NCBI RefSeq assembly: GCF_900110255.1 | Contig: NZ_FODD01000020.1 | Location: 1 to 64,000, forward strand | Direction: 5' to 3' | DNA from: Actinacidiphila rubida | GTDB taxonomy: Bacteria > Actinomycetota > Actinomycetes > Streptomycetales > Streptomycetaceae | Length of the DNA: 64,000 nt | Shown: positions 38,130-46,862 of the stretch, in pieces | Position numbering within the stretch: position 1 is the first letter of the stretch | Layout of the letters: each line of letters opens with the position of its first letter | Notes under the pieces: model-generated | Database searches by the model: none | What the model saw: only the letters and a program-made list of their open reading frames with translations | Told to the model about the DNA's origin: nothing | Made by a program: the position numbers and the translations under genes

Positions 38130-38849
38130 CTACGACTGGCCAGCGGCCGTCAGGCGGGCGTAGACCACGACGTTGCCCAGGTAACCGGTGGCCCTCGCGT
38201 AGCCGCCACCGCAGGTGAGGAGGCGCAACTCCGGTTCACGCGTGGGGCCGTACACCCGCTGGTCCGGAAACGCGGCCTTGGCGTAGACCTCGACGGCGTA
38301 CACGGAGAACACGGCCACGCTCCGGTCGGCGCGCGTGACCAGGACGGTGGCGCCCTTGTGGAGAGCGCCCAGGCCGTAGAAGACGGCCGGGCCCCGGGTC
38401 GTGTCCACGTGGCCGTCCATGATCGCGTTCCCGGCCGCGCCCGGACTCGGGCCGCCCTCGTACCAGCCGACCAGCTCGCCCTTCTCCGCCGGCGGTACCT
38501 GCAAGTGCCCCGCGGCGTCCGCGCCCAGAGGCATCACGGGGGCGTCGACCCCGATGCGGGGAATCCGGATACGGACGGGCGGCGCGTCCGCCATGGCGCT
38601 CGGCGGCCGGGGCGCGGGGGTGCTCGTCCGGGGCGCGGGGGCGGGGGAGCGGCTGGGAGCCGCGGAGTCCGGGGGTGCGGAGCCGGTCGTCACGGGAAGC
38701 GCGTCGGCCGCGGACGGGACCGGCGGCGCGGGCGGCGCGGGTGCGTTCCTGGCGTGCAGGCCGTCCACGGCCAGCCAGCCGCCGGCCCCGATCGCGGCTA
38801 CCGCCACCACGGTGACCGCGGCCCGCGTCAACGGTCGGTGGGACCTCAT
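38130..38849 (-). CDS. Class F sortase (first copy), membrane anchored
   Basis: A 239-residue sortase. An N-terminal membrane anchor (about 10-32, VTVVAVAAIGAGGWLAVDG) is followed by a Pro/Ser-rich linker and the class F domain (from VRIRIPRIGVDAPV). The catalytic His is in MDGHVDT (about 145) and Cys in LRLLTCGG (about 212); Arg in the following ARATGY is a candidate third residue. Sortases cleave C-terminal sorting signals and join proteins to the cell wall. The upstream co-directional gene (38965-39561) encodes a secreted protein with a matching C-terminal hydrophobic/Arg tail and is the obvious substrate. Functions of Streptomyces class F sortases are largely unknown. Confidence 0.88.
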   Translation of the reverse strand: MRSHRPLTRAAVTVVAVAAIGAGGWLAVDGLHARNAPAPPAPPVPSAADALPVTTGSAPPDSAAPSRSPAPAPRTSTPAPRPPSAMADAPPVRIRIPRIGVDAPVMPLGADAAGHLQVPPAEKGELVGWYEGGPSPGAAGNAIMDGHVDTTRGPAVFYGLGALHKGATVLVTRADRSVAVFSVYAVEVYAKAAFPDQRVYGPTREPELRLLTCGGGYARATGYLGNVVVYARLTAAGQS

Positions 38850-38964
38850 GCGATGCCCTCCCCAGCGGCCGGCTGTGGGTCTGTGGGGCGCGGCTGCGTC
38901 GCCCGCGCCCCACGGTCATGGGCCTCGTGCCCTCGGGTGACGCGACTCCGTACCGCCGGGCGGA

Positions 38965-39561
38965 TCAGACGTCGCCGCGGACGGTGGTGCGGACGTCGCC
39001 GCGGACGGTCACGGTGGCGCGGCGGCGGCGCAGCGCGGCCAGACCGAGGAGGCCGGAGGCCACCAGCGCGCCCCCACCCGCGAGTTCGGCGGTGTTCACG
39101 CCGGCCGGCGACCCGCCGGACCCGGCGTCCACCCCGCCCTTCAAGCTGCCGCTCGGCACGAACGCCGAGGTGGTCGGGAATCCCTGGCTGCCGCACGTGA
39201 CACGCGCGGTGACCCCCTGGACGGTCACCTTCACCGTCCCCTTGACCACGGTCACGACCTTCGTCCCGGCGGGCGTGGTGAAGGTCGTCCCGGCGCCACC
39301 CGTGCCGCGGATGGTGCCGTCGCTCTGCGCGACCTGCAACTGGCCGACACCGGCACACGCCACGATGTCCCCGTCCTTCAGGAGCAGGCTCCCGCCCTCG
39401 CTCCGCCCCTTGAACGGTGTCCCCGCAGTTCCCCCAGCGGCCTGCGCCGGTGCGGCCACCGCCACCGTCATCGCTGCGGCCACGACCGCCACGCCGGCCC
39501 AGGCCCTCACCCCGCGGGGCACGCCCCTTCCCGGCCGTCCGGCCGTCCTCTCTGCCGACAT
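38965..39561 (-). CDS. Secreted surface protein, probable substrate of class F sortase
   Basis: A 198-residue exported protein. The signal peptide (about 1-42) ends VAAPAQAAGG. The mature part is a small beta-rich domain with two Cys (GDIVACAG and ARVTCGS). The C-terminus has the three parts of a sorting signal: a Gly/Ser-rich region VPSGSLKGGVDAGSGG, a hydrophobic stretch AELAGGGALVASGLLGLAAL, and the basic RRRRA. No LPXTG is present. The tail after RRRRA (TVTVRGDVRTTVRGDV) contains a duplicated TVRGDV, which is unusual after a sorting signal. It lies 115 nt upstream of the sortase, on the same strand. Confidence 0.75.
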   Translation of the reverse strand: MSAERTAGRPGRGVPRGVRAWAGVAVVAAAMTVAVAAPAQAAGGTAGTPFKGRSEGGSLLLKDGDIVACAGVGQLQVAQSDGTIRGTGGAGTTFTTPAGTKVVTVVKGTVKVTVQGVTARVTCGSQGFPTTSAFVPSGSLKGGVDAGSGGSPAGVNTAELAGGGALVASGLLGLAALRRRRATVTVRGDVRTTVRGDV

Positions 39562-39714
39562 CAGTCCTCCTCGTGCACCAGGAGCCGACGTGGATCGCCG
39601 GCCTCCGGGCAGCAGTGTCCCGCGCAGAAGAGTGCTGTGTATCCGCCGATAGAGGGATCAGTAGAAAATATACGTCTTTGCACCGGATCCCGGCCGCTCC
39701 AACGTGCGTTGAGC

Positions 39715-39763
39715 TCGGCTCGGCCCAGGTCAGCTCAGTTCTGGTCGGCTCGGCCCGGGTCAG
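39715..39763. repeat. Two 19-bp direct repeats, 30 bp apart, at a stop codon
   Basis: TCGGCTCGGCCCRGGTCAG occurs at 39715-39733 and 39745-39763. The second copy includes the TGA stop (39760-39762) of the SnoaL-like gene on the minus strand; the first lies in its 3' untranslated region. Confidence 0.8.
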
Positions 39764-40194
39764 GACGAGCTCACCGCGGGGTTCCCCTCGCTCCACACCT
39801 TGGTGACCTCGCGGTGGGTGATCCGCCAGCCGTCCGGGGTGCGGCGCAGCCGGTCCTCGTAACGGCCCCCCGCCAGGAGGTTCTCCCCGCCGGGCAGGCC
39901 GCGGCGGACGTGCTGGGCCTGGAAGTAGCAGGTGTGCTCGGCCTCGTCGCCGTGGACGACGACGACATGGTTGCCGTTGAGGTGATGAGTGGCGTCGTAG
40001 TGGCCCATGCCGGCGCTGAGCCGGGCCAGGATCGCGTCCCGCCCGCGGACCTGCTCGCCGGAACCGCTGTACGCCCAGGACGCGTCCTCGGCGAACACGC
40101 TCCCCAGCAACGTCCAGTCCCTGGTGTCCAGGGCCGTCGCGTACGCGACGGCGACGTCGACGATCGCGGCGCGGTCTCGGTACTCCTCGGACAT
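39760..40194 (-). CDS. SnoaL/NTF2-like protein
   Basis: A 144-residue protein with the SnoaL-like/ketosteroid-isomerase fold. IVDVAVAYATALDTRDWTLLGSVFAEDASW is the N-terminal helix-strand signature, and GRDAILARLS, HHLNGNHVVVVHGDEAEHTCYF and GGRYEDRLRRTPDGWRITHREV are the typical curved-sheet strands. Members are dehydratases, isomerases or binding proteins in polyketide and steroid metabolism. ATG 40194 is preferred over an upstream in-frame start at 40263, since the extra residues are not conserved-looking. It stands alone. Confidence 0.85.
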   Translation of the reverse strand: MSEEYRDRAAIVDVAVAYATALDTRDWTLLGSVFAEDASWAYSGSGEQVRGRDAILARLSAGMGHYDATHHLNGNHVVVVHGDEAEHTCYFQAQHVRRGLPGGENLLAGGRYEDRLRRTPDGWRITHREVTKVWSEGNPAVSSS

Positions 40195-40419
40195 GGAGCC
40201 GCCCTTCATCGGTGCACGCGGGGATACGGAGTTGATGCTCGGTGACCGCCGAACAGCGCGCAAGGACGACGGGCGCGACCGCGGTGAGGGATGGATCGCG
40301 GCTGCATCCCCCGTCGAGCCGGAACGGAGCGAGCCCCGATCGTCGGTCGACCCGGCCGTGCCACGGCGACCGCGACATCCGCGCCGCCCGCCGTTCGCAC
40401 CTCGCTAGGCTCTCGCCCC

Positions 40420-41226
40420 ATGTCCGAACTCCAAGGCCTTCACACCGCGACGATCAACGCGATCGTCGACCACGCCGGTCGTGCGACGCTCCCCCTCCAG
40501 CGGGCTCACCGCGACGAGCGCCACGCAACCGCCTTCTGGTTCAACGAGCTTGTGGAGACCACGGCTGAAGAGGAGGTCGTCCGGCAGTACCTCGTGACCG
40601 CGGGTGAGCCTTCGCGGATCGATCTCGCCGAGTTCACCCTGCGCCCCCAGCTGTGCGCGCCCACGATGAGTGCCACGAAGCTGCTGATGCCGGACTTCGC
40701 CGACCAGTGGATTCACCTCGACGGTCTGGGCGTCGCGGTGATGCCGACCTCCGGGCTGCACGCCCACGGCGCTCGCAAGGGGTGGCACTGGACGACCGAC
40801 GAGATCACCGACGGCATCGCGGCCAGGGAAGAGGACCTGGCCGGCATCGGTGCGACCCCGGTCGCGGCCTACGCGCTGGGTCACCTCGCCGAAGAGGCCG
40901 ACGACGCCCGGGAACAGGCCGTCGTGATGGGCGAGGTCGCCCGCACCGGCAGCGGCGGCGACATCCGGTGGATCGGCGACCTGCCGCGAGGGTGCGTCGG
41001 TGCGCCGGTCTTCTTCAGCCGCGGCCTGGGCGGCGACAGGTTCACGATGCTGTGCCTGGGCGTGGCCCTCCCCGGCGAAGGCAGCCACACGATCGCGACC
41101 TTCGACCGCATCCGCACCGCCCTCTCCGCCCTCGCCGCCCCCGCCCCTGAACCGGCCCCCGAGCCGCACACCCCTGCCCCACCGCTCCCCGCATCCAAGC
41201 GCCCCCGATGGTGGCGCCGCAGCTGA
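40420..41226 (+). CDS. Hypothetical protein, possible catalytically dead trypsin-like fold
   Basis: A 268-residue cytoplasmic protein. The middle region alternates strands in the manner of a chymotrypsin-fold protease, and GDLPRGCVGAPVFF near 190 resembles the oxyanion-hole motif GxSGxPvf with the nucleophile Ser replaced by Val. The early WIHLDGLGVAVMP could correspond to the strand before the catalytic Asp. The C-terminal 30 residues are Pro/Ala-rich and basic (PASKRPRWWRR). I have no firm family name; the pseudo-protease idea is inference from motif spacing. ATG 40420 is used; upstream codons read as non-coding. Confidence 0.6.
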   Translation: MSELQGLHTATINAIVDHAGRATLPLQRAHRDERHATAFWFNELVETTAEEEVVRQYLVTAGEPSRIDLAEFTLRPQLCAPTMSATKLLMPDFADQWIHLDGLGVAVMPTSGLHAHGARKGWHWTTDEITDGIAAREEDLAGIGATPVAAYALGHLAEEADDAREQAVVMGEVARTGSGGDIRWIGDLPRGCVGAPVFFSRGLGGDRFTMLCLGVALPGEGSHTIATFDRIRTALSALAAPAPEPAPEPHTPAPPLPASKRPRWWRRS

Positions 41227-41389
41227 CCCCCGGGTCCCGAACGCGAACGCGTTCCCGCAACGCCTCACCGGGAAGCCGGGCTTGGCCCGTCCCCACACTG
41301 GGGGCGGCACGTTGCCACCATCGTCGCCGCGGCTGAGCCGGAGAGAGGCTGAGGCTTGGAAGCCTCGACGGAAGCCCTAGAGTGCGCCC

Positions 41390-41917
41390 ATGGAGATCGT
41401 CGGCCTCGGTCCTGTCACCCTCGATGCTGACTTCGGCGACTACGTGAGCCGGTCGCTTCCCGTTCCGGTCTTCGGGCACGCCCCCTGCCGATTCGTCGTC
41501 GTGGGCTATGACGACGACGAGGCGAAGGTCGACTTCGAGGCGGCCATCAGTGCGTTTCTGGGGCTCGGCGAGTCGGCCCTGAGGTCCGCTTCCGTGCCGG
41601 TCTTCCAGTACTACCTGGATGTGAAGGCCGAGGTGGGCGGCGATGAGGGCCTCGTGTCCATCGCCGGACCGGACGACGTCTGGTCGCATGTCCGGCCCGG
41701 CGGTGAGGTGACCGTCCAGCGGGACGCCCATGGCGACCGACAGGTATATGTCTCAGCGGAGTGCGAATGCGCTTGGGAGCCCGAGCACGGTCTTCAGATC
41801 GTGTTCCGCGGCGGTTGCTCGGTGACGAAGGTAGGCCCATTCGACAGTCACCTCACCAACGTCTCCGCCTTCGGCCGCGCTGATCTCGCTGACGTCGTCT
41901 ACCACCGATTCGGCTAA
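41390..41917 (+). CDS. Conserved hypothetical protein (DUF6985-like)
   Basis: A 175-residue acidic protein. It contains VYVSAECECAWEPEHGLQIVFRGGCSVTKVGPFDSHLTN near the C-terminus, where WEPEHGLQ(I/L)VFR is a recurrent pattern of DUF6985-type proteins that occur beside toxin-immunity-like and SUKH-like genes. No signal peptide or membrane segment. It lies in a run of small single genes (40420-42972). A role as an immunity-like protein is possible but not shown. Confidence 0.6.
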   Translation: MEIVGLGPVTLDADFGDYVSRSLPVPVFGHAPCRFVVVGYDDDEAKVDFEAAISAFLGLGESALRSASVPVFQYYLDVKAEVGGDEGLVSIAGPDDVWSHVRPGGEVTVQRDAHGDRQVYVSAECECAWEPEHGLQIVFRGGCSVTKVGPFDSHLTNVSAFGRADLADVVYHRFG

Positions 41918-42015
41918 GGTCCCGCAGCGCTGAGGTCCGACCGCACTGGTCCTCCTTCGCCGGGAGCTCCCCGCGCGCAAGTCCCTGGAATCGGTGTGCG
42001 GTGGCGTTCACGGAG

Positions 42016-42324
42016 TCAGTGGAGTTCGCACTCCCACGGCTCGAAGCGCGCCTCTCCCGGGGGGAGTTGTCCCGTGCAGTACTGGTAGAGCCACGCCGCA
42101 GCGCGACGCTCCGCGTACTTCTCGTTCACCGGCTCCCCCTGCCCGTCCAGTTCGAGGACGTTGGCGAAGATGGCGAAGCAGATCTCCATCTGCGAGGGCG
42201 ACTCCCTCAGGTGCTCCCAGTAGTCGATCCCGGCCAGCATCGGGTGACCGACCGAGCCACGGGCGAGCCATCCGGCGAAGCGACGAATGGCTCGCGAGGT
42301 GCCGTGACTGAGATGTGCGGGCAT
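42016..42324 (-). CDS. Small conserved hypothetical protein
   Basis: A 102-residue protein: AIRRFAGWLARGS, GIDYWEHLRESPSQMEICFAIFANVLELDGQG and YAERRAAAWLYQYCTG. The sequence has a normal amphipathic helical pattern and normal Streptomyces codon positions, unlike the overlapping frames. No known domain can be named. ATG 42324 is the first start. It may be a small soluble protein of the kind found near contact-dependent or polymorphic-toxin immunity genes. Confidence 0.6.
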   Translation of the reverse strand: MPAHLSHGTSRAIRRFAGWLARGSVGHPMLAGIDYWEHLRESPSQMEICFAIFANVLELDGQGEPVNEKYAERRAAAWLYQYCTGQLPPGEARFEPWECELH

Positions 42325-42426
42325 GCGATGACCCTAGGCCTGCCCGAAGGGGAGGGGACGCGTGGGCGGCCGCGCGCGCCTGAGGGACCCGCAGAACCGG
42401 GGCGAGCGAGGCCCTGCGGAAGCAGT

Positions 42427-42972
42427 TCAGGCCGTCGCGCTGAGCGAAGCGTGAATGCGGCTGACGGCACGCAGGATCTCGTCCCGGTTCTTCGCCCGCT
42501 TGATCCACACCGGAAGGCGGGCCACCAGCGTCATCTTCCGGCCGGTGTCGTACCAGGGTGCTCGCTCTCGAAGCGAGGCTTGGACGAAACGGCGTATCAC
42601 GTCGAGGTGTTCGAGGTTGTACGCCCACAGCCACCCGTTTCTAGTGCGGACCTGAAGCAGCAGGGGTGCACCGAAATACGGATCCGTCGCGCGCTGAACC
42701 GTGCCATGCACCAACGTCACGTGACGGCCGCTCCACTTCCGCGACAGACCGCAATTGCCACACACCATGCGCCTCGGCAAGAACAGCGCTCGACTTCTCC
42801 GCCCGGAGTCGTCGGGGGCCGGGATGACGCGTGCGGCCCGCCCGCAAGCCGGACATCGCACAAGGATCAGGCTGATGACGTCGTACTCGGTGCTGCGCGG
42901 GTCTCGGAACCGCGCGGAGTGCCGGGCCATGCGGAGATTATGCGGTCGACCGTCGGACCGATGCATCACCAT
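42427..42972 (-). CDS. Zinc-ribbon protein of unknown function
   Basis: A 181-residue protein with a four-Cys zinc ribbon: CPACG near residue 40 and CGNCG near 71. The rest includes YNLEHLDVIRRFVQASLRERAPWY and KMTLVARLPVWIKRAKNRDEIL, a conserved-looking block. The role could be nucleic-acid binding. The start is uncertain: ATG 42972 and ATG 42966 are adjacent, and ATG 42930 (MARHSARF) is also plausible. No strong ribosome-binding site is seen. Confidence 0.65.
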   Translation of the reverse strand: MVMHRSDGRPHNLRMARHSARFRDPRSTEYDVISLILVRCPACGRAARVIPAPDDSGRRSRALFLPRRMVCGNCGLSRKWSGRHVTLVHGTVQRATDPYFGAPLLLQVRTRNGWLWAYNLEHLDVIRRFVQASLRERAPWYDTGRKMTLVARLPVWIKRAKNRDEILRAVSRIHASLSATA

Positions 42973-43231
42973 TCGACTCCGCGAGACTCACGCTGATCAC
43001 CGCTACGAGAAGGGGCGCCGGTCTCCCGGCGCGGCAGCCATCCGATCCGCGGCCGGCAGCTGTGCCACGGGCCCCGCGGCTGTGGGATCGTCGTGCGGTG
43101 AGAAACCAGCAGGCGCCCGTCGCAGGAGATCGCCCTGAAAGGGCTTACGGCACGGTCCCGTCCACCGGCAGAGCGCTGCGGGCCCGCTCGGGGCGCGGCC
43201 GGCTCGTCGGGGGCCCGGGGACGGCCGCGGC

Positions 43232-43753
43232 GTGAGCGCACTGAGGGCCGGGCGCATCAGGACCGGGCGGCTGGACCTGCTGCCGCTCCTCGTCGAGCAT
43301 GCGGACGAGATGGCGCTCGTGCTGTCGGACCCGGCCCTGCACACGTTCATCGGCGGTGCTCCGGACACGCCGGACGCCCTGCGCTCGCGCTACCGGCGCA
43401 TCACCGCCGGCTCTCCGGACCCGGCCGTGTCCTGGCTGAACTGGGTGATCCGGCTTCGTGAGGAGTCCTGCCTGACGGGCACGGTGCAGGCCACCGTCAG
43501 CCCATCCGCGCGCGGCCCGGTCGCCGAGGTCGCCTGGGTGGTCGGAACCCCGTGGCAAGGGCGAGGGCTTGCGACCGAAGCGGCCGCAGGACTCGTCGGC
43601 TGGCTGAGCGGACAGCCGGTCCACGCCGTCATCGCCCATGTCCACCCCGACCACCGGGCGTCCGCCGCCGTGGCCGCCGCCGTCGGGCTCGCGCCCACGG
43701 ACGAACGGCACGAAGGCGAGATCCGCTGGCAGCGGTGCCTCAGCCGGGACTGA
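43232..43753 (+). CDS. GNAT-family N-acetyltransferase
   Basis: A 173-residue acetyltransferase. Motif A is VVGTPWQGRGLATEAAAGLVGWL (about 106-128), containing QGRGLA, the acetyl-CoA loop. The preceding strand is VAEVAWVV, and the following VHAVIAHVHPDHRASAAVAAAVGL resembles the RimJ/RimL-type HPDNxxSxxVxxxxG pattern with altered residues. GTG 43232 is used, with only a weak RBS. It is separated from the convergent GH92 gene by a strong terminator. Confidence 0.8.
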   Translation: MSALRAGRIRTGRLDLLPLLVEHADEMALVLSDPALHTFIGGAPDTPDALRSRYRRITAGSPDPAVSWLNWVIRLREESCLTGTVQATVSPSARGPVAEVAWVVGTPWQGRGLATEAAAGLVGWLSGQPVHAVIAHVHPDHRASAAVAAAVGLAPTDERHEGEIRWQRCLSRD

Positions 43754-43781
43754 GACCGTGAGTCCCAGGCGGTGAGCCGTG

Positions 43782-43815
43782 CCGGTGCGGCCCCTCGGAG
43801 CGAGGGCCGCACCGG
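43782..43815. terminator. Bidirectional hairpin terminator between GNAT and GH92 genes
   Basis: CCGGTGCGGCCCCTCG (43782-43797) pairs with CGAGGGCCGCACCGG (43801-43815) with one bulged base and a 3-nt loop. It is flanked on the right by 28-bp repeats. Confidence 0.8.
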
Positions 43816-43840
43816 GCTCAGTGTCAGGGCGGGCGGAACT

Positions 43841-43915
43841 CACACCCGGGCCAGGGCGAGCCCGGGCTCACACCCGGGCCAGGGTGAGCCTGGGCTCAGT
43901 CCCGGGCCAGAGCGG
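43841..43915. repeat. 28-bp direct repeats at the GH92 stop codon
   Basis: Units 43841-43868 and 43869-43896 (CACACCCGGGCCAGGG..., 2-3 differences) are followed by a partial third unit from 43897. The TGA stop of the GH92 gene (minus strand, 43896-43898) sits at the junction of units 2 and 3. Each unit contains the internal palindrome GAGC(C)CGGGCTC-like sequence. Confidence 0.85.
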
Positions 43916-46262
43916 GCGGGGCCGCGTTCACGCCCCAACTCGTCGGCTGGGACGAGAGGTTGACGTTGATCGTGCCGGACCGGAGCAGGTCCTGGTGGGA
44001 GAGCCAACTCTGGTTCAGCGCACCACCGTTCGTGCTCACCGACGACACGTACTGCATCTTCGACGCGTCGGCGCCGGGCGCGTTGATCGCGATGGTGTGC
44101 CCGTGCGCCGGCCGGATCTCGACCTTGTCGAACATAGGCGCACTGATCACGTACGTCGCGGAACCGGGCTGCGCCTCGAAGATGCCGGCCATGGCGAAGA
44201 CGAGCAGGGACGACGTGGCGCCGAGATCGTCGTTGCCGGGCATGCCGTACGCGTTGTCCGTGAAGAGCGTCCGCAGCGCGCGCAGCACGGCCGAGGTCTT
44301 CCACGGCGCGCCCGTCCACGTGTACATCCACGGAGCGCTGAAGTCGGGCTCGTTGTTCGGGTTGAACGCGAAGTTGTTGTGGTAGTCGTAGGCGCCGGTC
44401 ACCCAGGAGTCCTGCGCGGCCTTCGCCGGGTCGGTGAGCACGGTCGGCATGTCGAAGAACTTGTCGAGCCGCTGCTCGGCCTGCGCCTGGCCGCCCATGA
44501 GCCCGAAGAGCGTCTCCGGGTCCTGCTGGGCGAGCCACTGGTACTGCCACGCCGTGCCCTCGTGGAACGGGGCGCTCTGCGTGGGGTCGGGGTCGCCGGC
44601 GACGGAGCCGTCGGCGTTCCGCGCCACCGGGAACCCGGTGAAGCCCTGCGACGTGACGCCCGGCTCCCAGAGCTTGGTGAAGTCGTCGCAGCGCGAGGCG
44701 AGCGTCGCGGCCTTGTCCTGCTGCCCCAGGCTCTTCGCCATCGTGGACAACGCGCAGTCGGCGAGCGCGTACTCGAGCGTGGCCGAGCCCGCCTGCCGGC
44801 TGTCGCCGTACGTGTAGCCGGGCAGGTTCTGGTAGGCCACCCAGCCGTTCTTCACGTACGACGGATTGCCGTCACGGCCGCGGAAGATCGACTGGTCGGC
44901 GGGGACCTCGTTGACGTTCTTCCACAGCGCGTCGAAGAGCTGGTTCGCCGTACTGCCGTCCAGCAGGCCGCGGTTGTAGATGTCGACGATCCACGGAGTG
45001 ATCGGGTCGCCGCTCATGACGTTGGTCTCGCTGTTGGCGAGCGCCCAGCGCGGCAACCATCCACCGTCCTGGTAGATGTGCAGCACGGACTTGGCCATGT
45101 CCGCGGCCCGGCCGGGTTCCAGCAGGTCCACCAGCTGGTTCTGCGAGCGGTACGTGTCCCAGAGCGAGAACATCTGGTAGTAGGTGGAGTCGGCCTGGTG
45201 CACCTTGTCGTCGAAGCCGCGGTAGCGGTGGTCGACGTCGGACCCGATCGCCGGGTCCAGCAGCGAGTGGTACAGCGCGGTGTAGTAGGTCCGCTGGTCC
45301 GCGGTGCTGCCACCGGCCACCCGCATCCGGTTCAACTCGTCCTGCCACGACGCGTGCGCGGCGGAGCGGGCCCTGTCGAAGGAACTCGGCTGCTCGGCAG
45401 TGCGGTTGAGGCGCGCGCCGTCGATCGAGGTGTAGGAGAGGCCGACGGAGGCGCCCACCTGGCCGCCGCCCTTGGCCGGGTCGAACGTCACCCACGCACC
45501 CGCGCGCTGGCTGCCGCGCGACGCGTCACGCTGGTTCGGCGTGAGCGTGTCGTCCGTCCACGTGCCGAAGCTCGCGAACTTCCGGTCGAACCTGGCGCTG
45601 AAGAAGATCCGGTAGCGCTCCTTGCCGGTCTCACCGCAGAAGTTGCCCCCCTGCAGCCAGCCCTCCACGGTGTCGTTCCCGACCACGTGGACGTCACCGG
45701 CGTAGGTGCTGCCGTTGCTCTGGCCGGCCTCGATGAGCACGTTCTCCTGCCCCGACCCGGCGGGGTAGGTGTAGCGCTGCTGGCCGGTCCGCTCCGTCGC
45801 GCTCAGTTCGCTCTTGATGCCGTTGTCGAACGTCACGCCGTAGTAGCCCGGTGCGCGCGTCTCGTGGTCGTGGCTGAACGTCGCGCCGTACTGCGCCGGG
45901 TCCGACGACGTCACGGCGCCGGTGGTCGGCATGAACCGGAAGTTGCCCATCGTCTGGCAGCCGACGCCCGACAGGTGGGTCATGCTGAAGCCGAGGATGC
46001 TGTTCTGGGCGTAGTCGTACGAGGCGTAGTGGTTCAGCTGCGTGTCCGGGCTCAACTGCACCATGCCGAACGGGACCGCGGCCCCCGGGAAGGTGGTCCC
46101 GTCCCCGTTGTTGCCGATCGAGGTGTCGACCAGCGTGGTCGGGTCCTTGGCGAATCTCGGCCCCGCGTCGGCGGCGTCCGCGAAGCCGCCGGTGGTGGCG
46201 GAGGTCACGGTGACGGTGGTGGCGAAGGCCAGGGCGGCAACCACGCGTTTCCACGCTCTCAT
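43896..46262 (-). CDS. Secreted GH92 alpha-mannosidase
   Basis: A 788-residue exported exo-alpha-mannosidase of family GH92, which trims alpha-mannosides from N-glycans or yeast mannan using bound calcium. Signal peptide about 1-32. The N-terminal beta domain begins VDTSIGNNGDGTTFPGAAVPFGMVQLSPDT and includes FSMTHLSGVGC and FSHDHETRAPGYYGVTF. The (alpha/alpha)6 catalytic domain has FSLWDTYRSQ, GWLPRW, and the acid-rich MPGNDDLGATSSLLVFAMAG and FHEGTAWQYQW, which carry the expected catalytic Glu and Asp residues. AAGGATCGCC precedes ATG 46262. A LacI-type palindrome is 17 nt upstream. Confidence 0.93.
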   Translation of the reverse strand: MRAWKRVVAALAFATTVTVTSATTGGFADAADAGPRFAKDPTTLVDTSIGNNGDGTTFPGAAVPFGMVQLSPDTQLNHYASYDYAQNSILGFSMTHLSGVGCQTMGNFRFMPTTGAVTSSDPAQYGATFSHDHETRAPGYYGVTFDNGIKSELSATERTGQQRYTYPAGSGQENVLIEAGQSNGSTYAGDVHVVGNDTVEGWLQGGNFCGETGKERYRIFFSARFDRKFASFGTWTDDTLTPNQRDASRGSQRAGAWVTFDPAKGGGQVGASVGLSYTSIDGARLNRTAEQPSSFDRARSAAHASWQDELNRMRVAGGSTADQRTYYTALYHSLLDPAIGSDVDHRYRGFDDKVHQADSTYYQMFSLWDTYRSQNQLVDLLEPGRAADMAKSVLHIYQDGGWLPRWALANSETNVMSGDPITPWIVDIYNRGLLDGSTANQLFDALWKNVNEVPADQSIFRGRDGNPSYVKNGWVAYQNLPGYTYGDSRQAGSATLEYALADCALSTMAKSLGQQDKAATLASRCDDFTKLWEPGVTSQGFTGFPVARNADGSVAGDPDPTQSAPFHEGTAWQYQWLAQQDPETLFGLMGGQAQAEQRLDKFFDMPTVLTDPAKAAQDSWVTGAYDYHNNFAFNPNNEPDFSAPWMYTWTGAPWKTSAVLRALRTLFTDNAYGMPGNDDLGATSSLLVFAMAGIFEAQPGSATYVISAPMFDKVEIRPAHGHTIAINAPGADASKMQYVSSVSTNGGALNQSWLSHQDLLRSGTINVNLSSQPTSWGVNAAPPALARD

Positions 46263-46278
46263 GGCGATCCTTCCGTGC

Positions 46279-46290
46279 GACAACGTTGTC
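46279..46290. promoter_or_regulatory. GACAACGTTGTC palindrome, probable LacI-family operator
   Basis: A 12-bp perfect palindrome with the central CG typical of LacI/GalR-family operators lies 17 nt upstream of the GH92 start codon. It is in the leader or at the promoter start and suggests sugar-responsive repression. No LacI-family gene is present in the window. Confidence 0.65.
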
Positions 46291-46691
46291 AGTCCCGCCC
46301 GACCGATCCTGGCCGCTTGGCGCTGCACCGTCAATCCCCCCAGGCTCATGCGTTGCGGTCGTCCCGGGCGGCCCGGCGCCTGCGCGCCGGGGTGGGCGGT
46401 CGCCGTGGAGTGGCGCGCCGTGCGGTCGTTTCCGGACGTCGCATCCGGCCTCGGGTCGGCGGTCCTGCGCTGGGGTCATCGCCGATTCATGCCTCGATGC
46501 GGACGGGAATGAATGACGTCAGGTCCGCCGCAAATCCGATGCATTCACCATTGCGGATCGTGTCAGGCTCCCGGAATTTCGGAATCCGATAATCCGCTCC
46601 CGTGTGAGCGGGTGCCTGATTTCGGCCAGCGGCCAAGGCTGGCGGAGACGGACTTCGGACGTGTGGATGTTCAGCCTTCAAAGAAATATTG
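46291..46691. other. Intergenic region between GH92 and lactococcin-like gene
   Basis: About 600 nt separate the two divergent genes. The left part is GC-rich without gene features. From about 46530 the sequence becomes A/T-richer (for this genome), containing GGAATTTCGGAATCCGATAAT-like sequence. No credible coding sequence; regulatory signals for the right-hand gene are listed separately. Confidence 0.5.
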
Positions 46692-46711
46692 ATGCAATTG
46701 CCTTGTTGCAT
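46692..46711. promoter_or_regulatory. ATGCAA-N8-TTGCAT dyad
   Basis: A perfect 6-bp inverted repeat with an 8-nt centre lies about 80 nt upstream of the promoter of the lactococcin-972-like gene in an AT-rich patch. It is a plausible binding site for an activator. Confidence 0.4.
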
Positions 46712-46791
46712 GCACCATGAAAGCCGGGCATGTCTGGACAAGGATGCATGAAGTGGGCGGAGAGGTTTTCGGTCAATGAGTTGAACCTCCC

Positions 46792-46821
46792 TTTACGGTC
46801 GAGTGCGGGCCTTCATAGGAT
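46792..46821 (+). promoter_or_regulatory. Promoter of lactococcin-972-like gene
   Basis: TTTACG (46792-46797) and TAGGAT (46816-46821) are separated by 18 nt. The predicted start leaves a leader of about 35 nt that contains GGGGAGGGG as ribosome-binding site. Confidence 0.5.
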
Positions 46822-46862
46822 CGATTCCGTTCCCAACACGGGGAATCAGGGGAGGGGATTTC

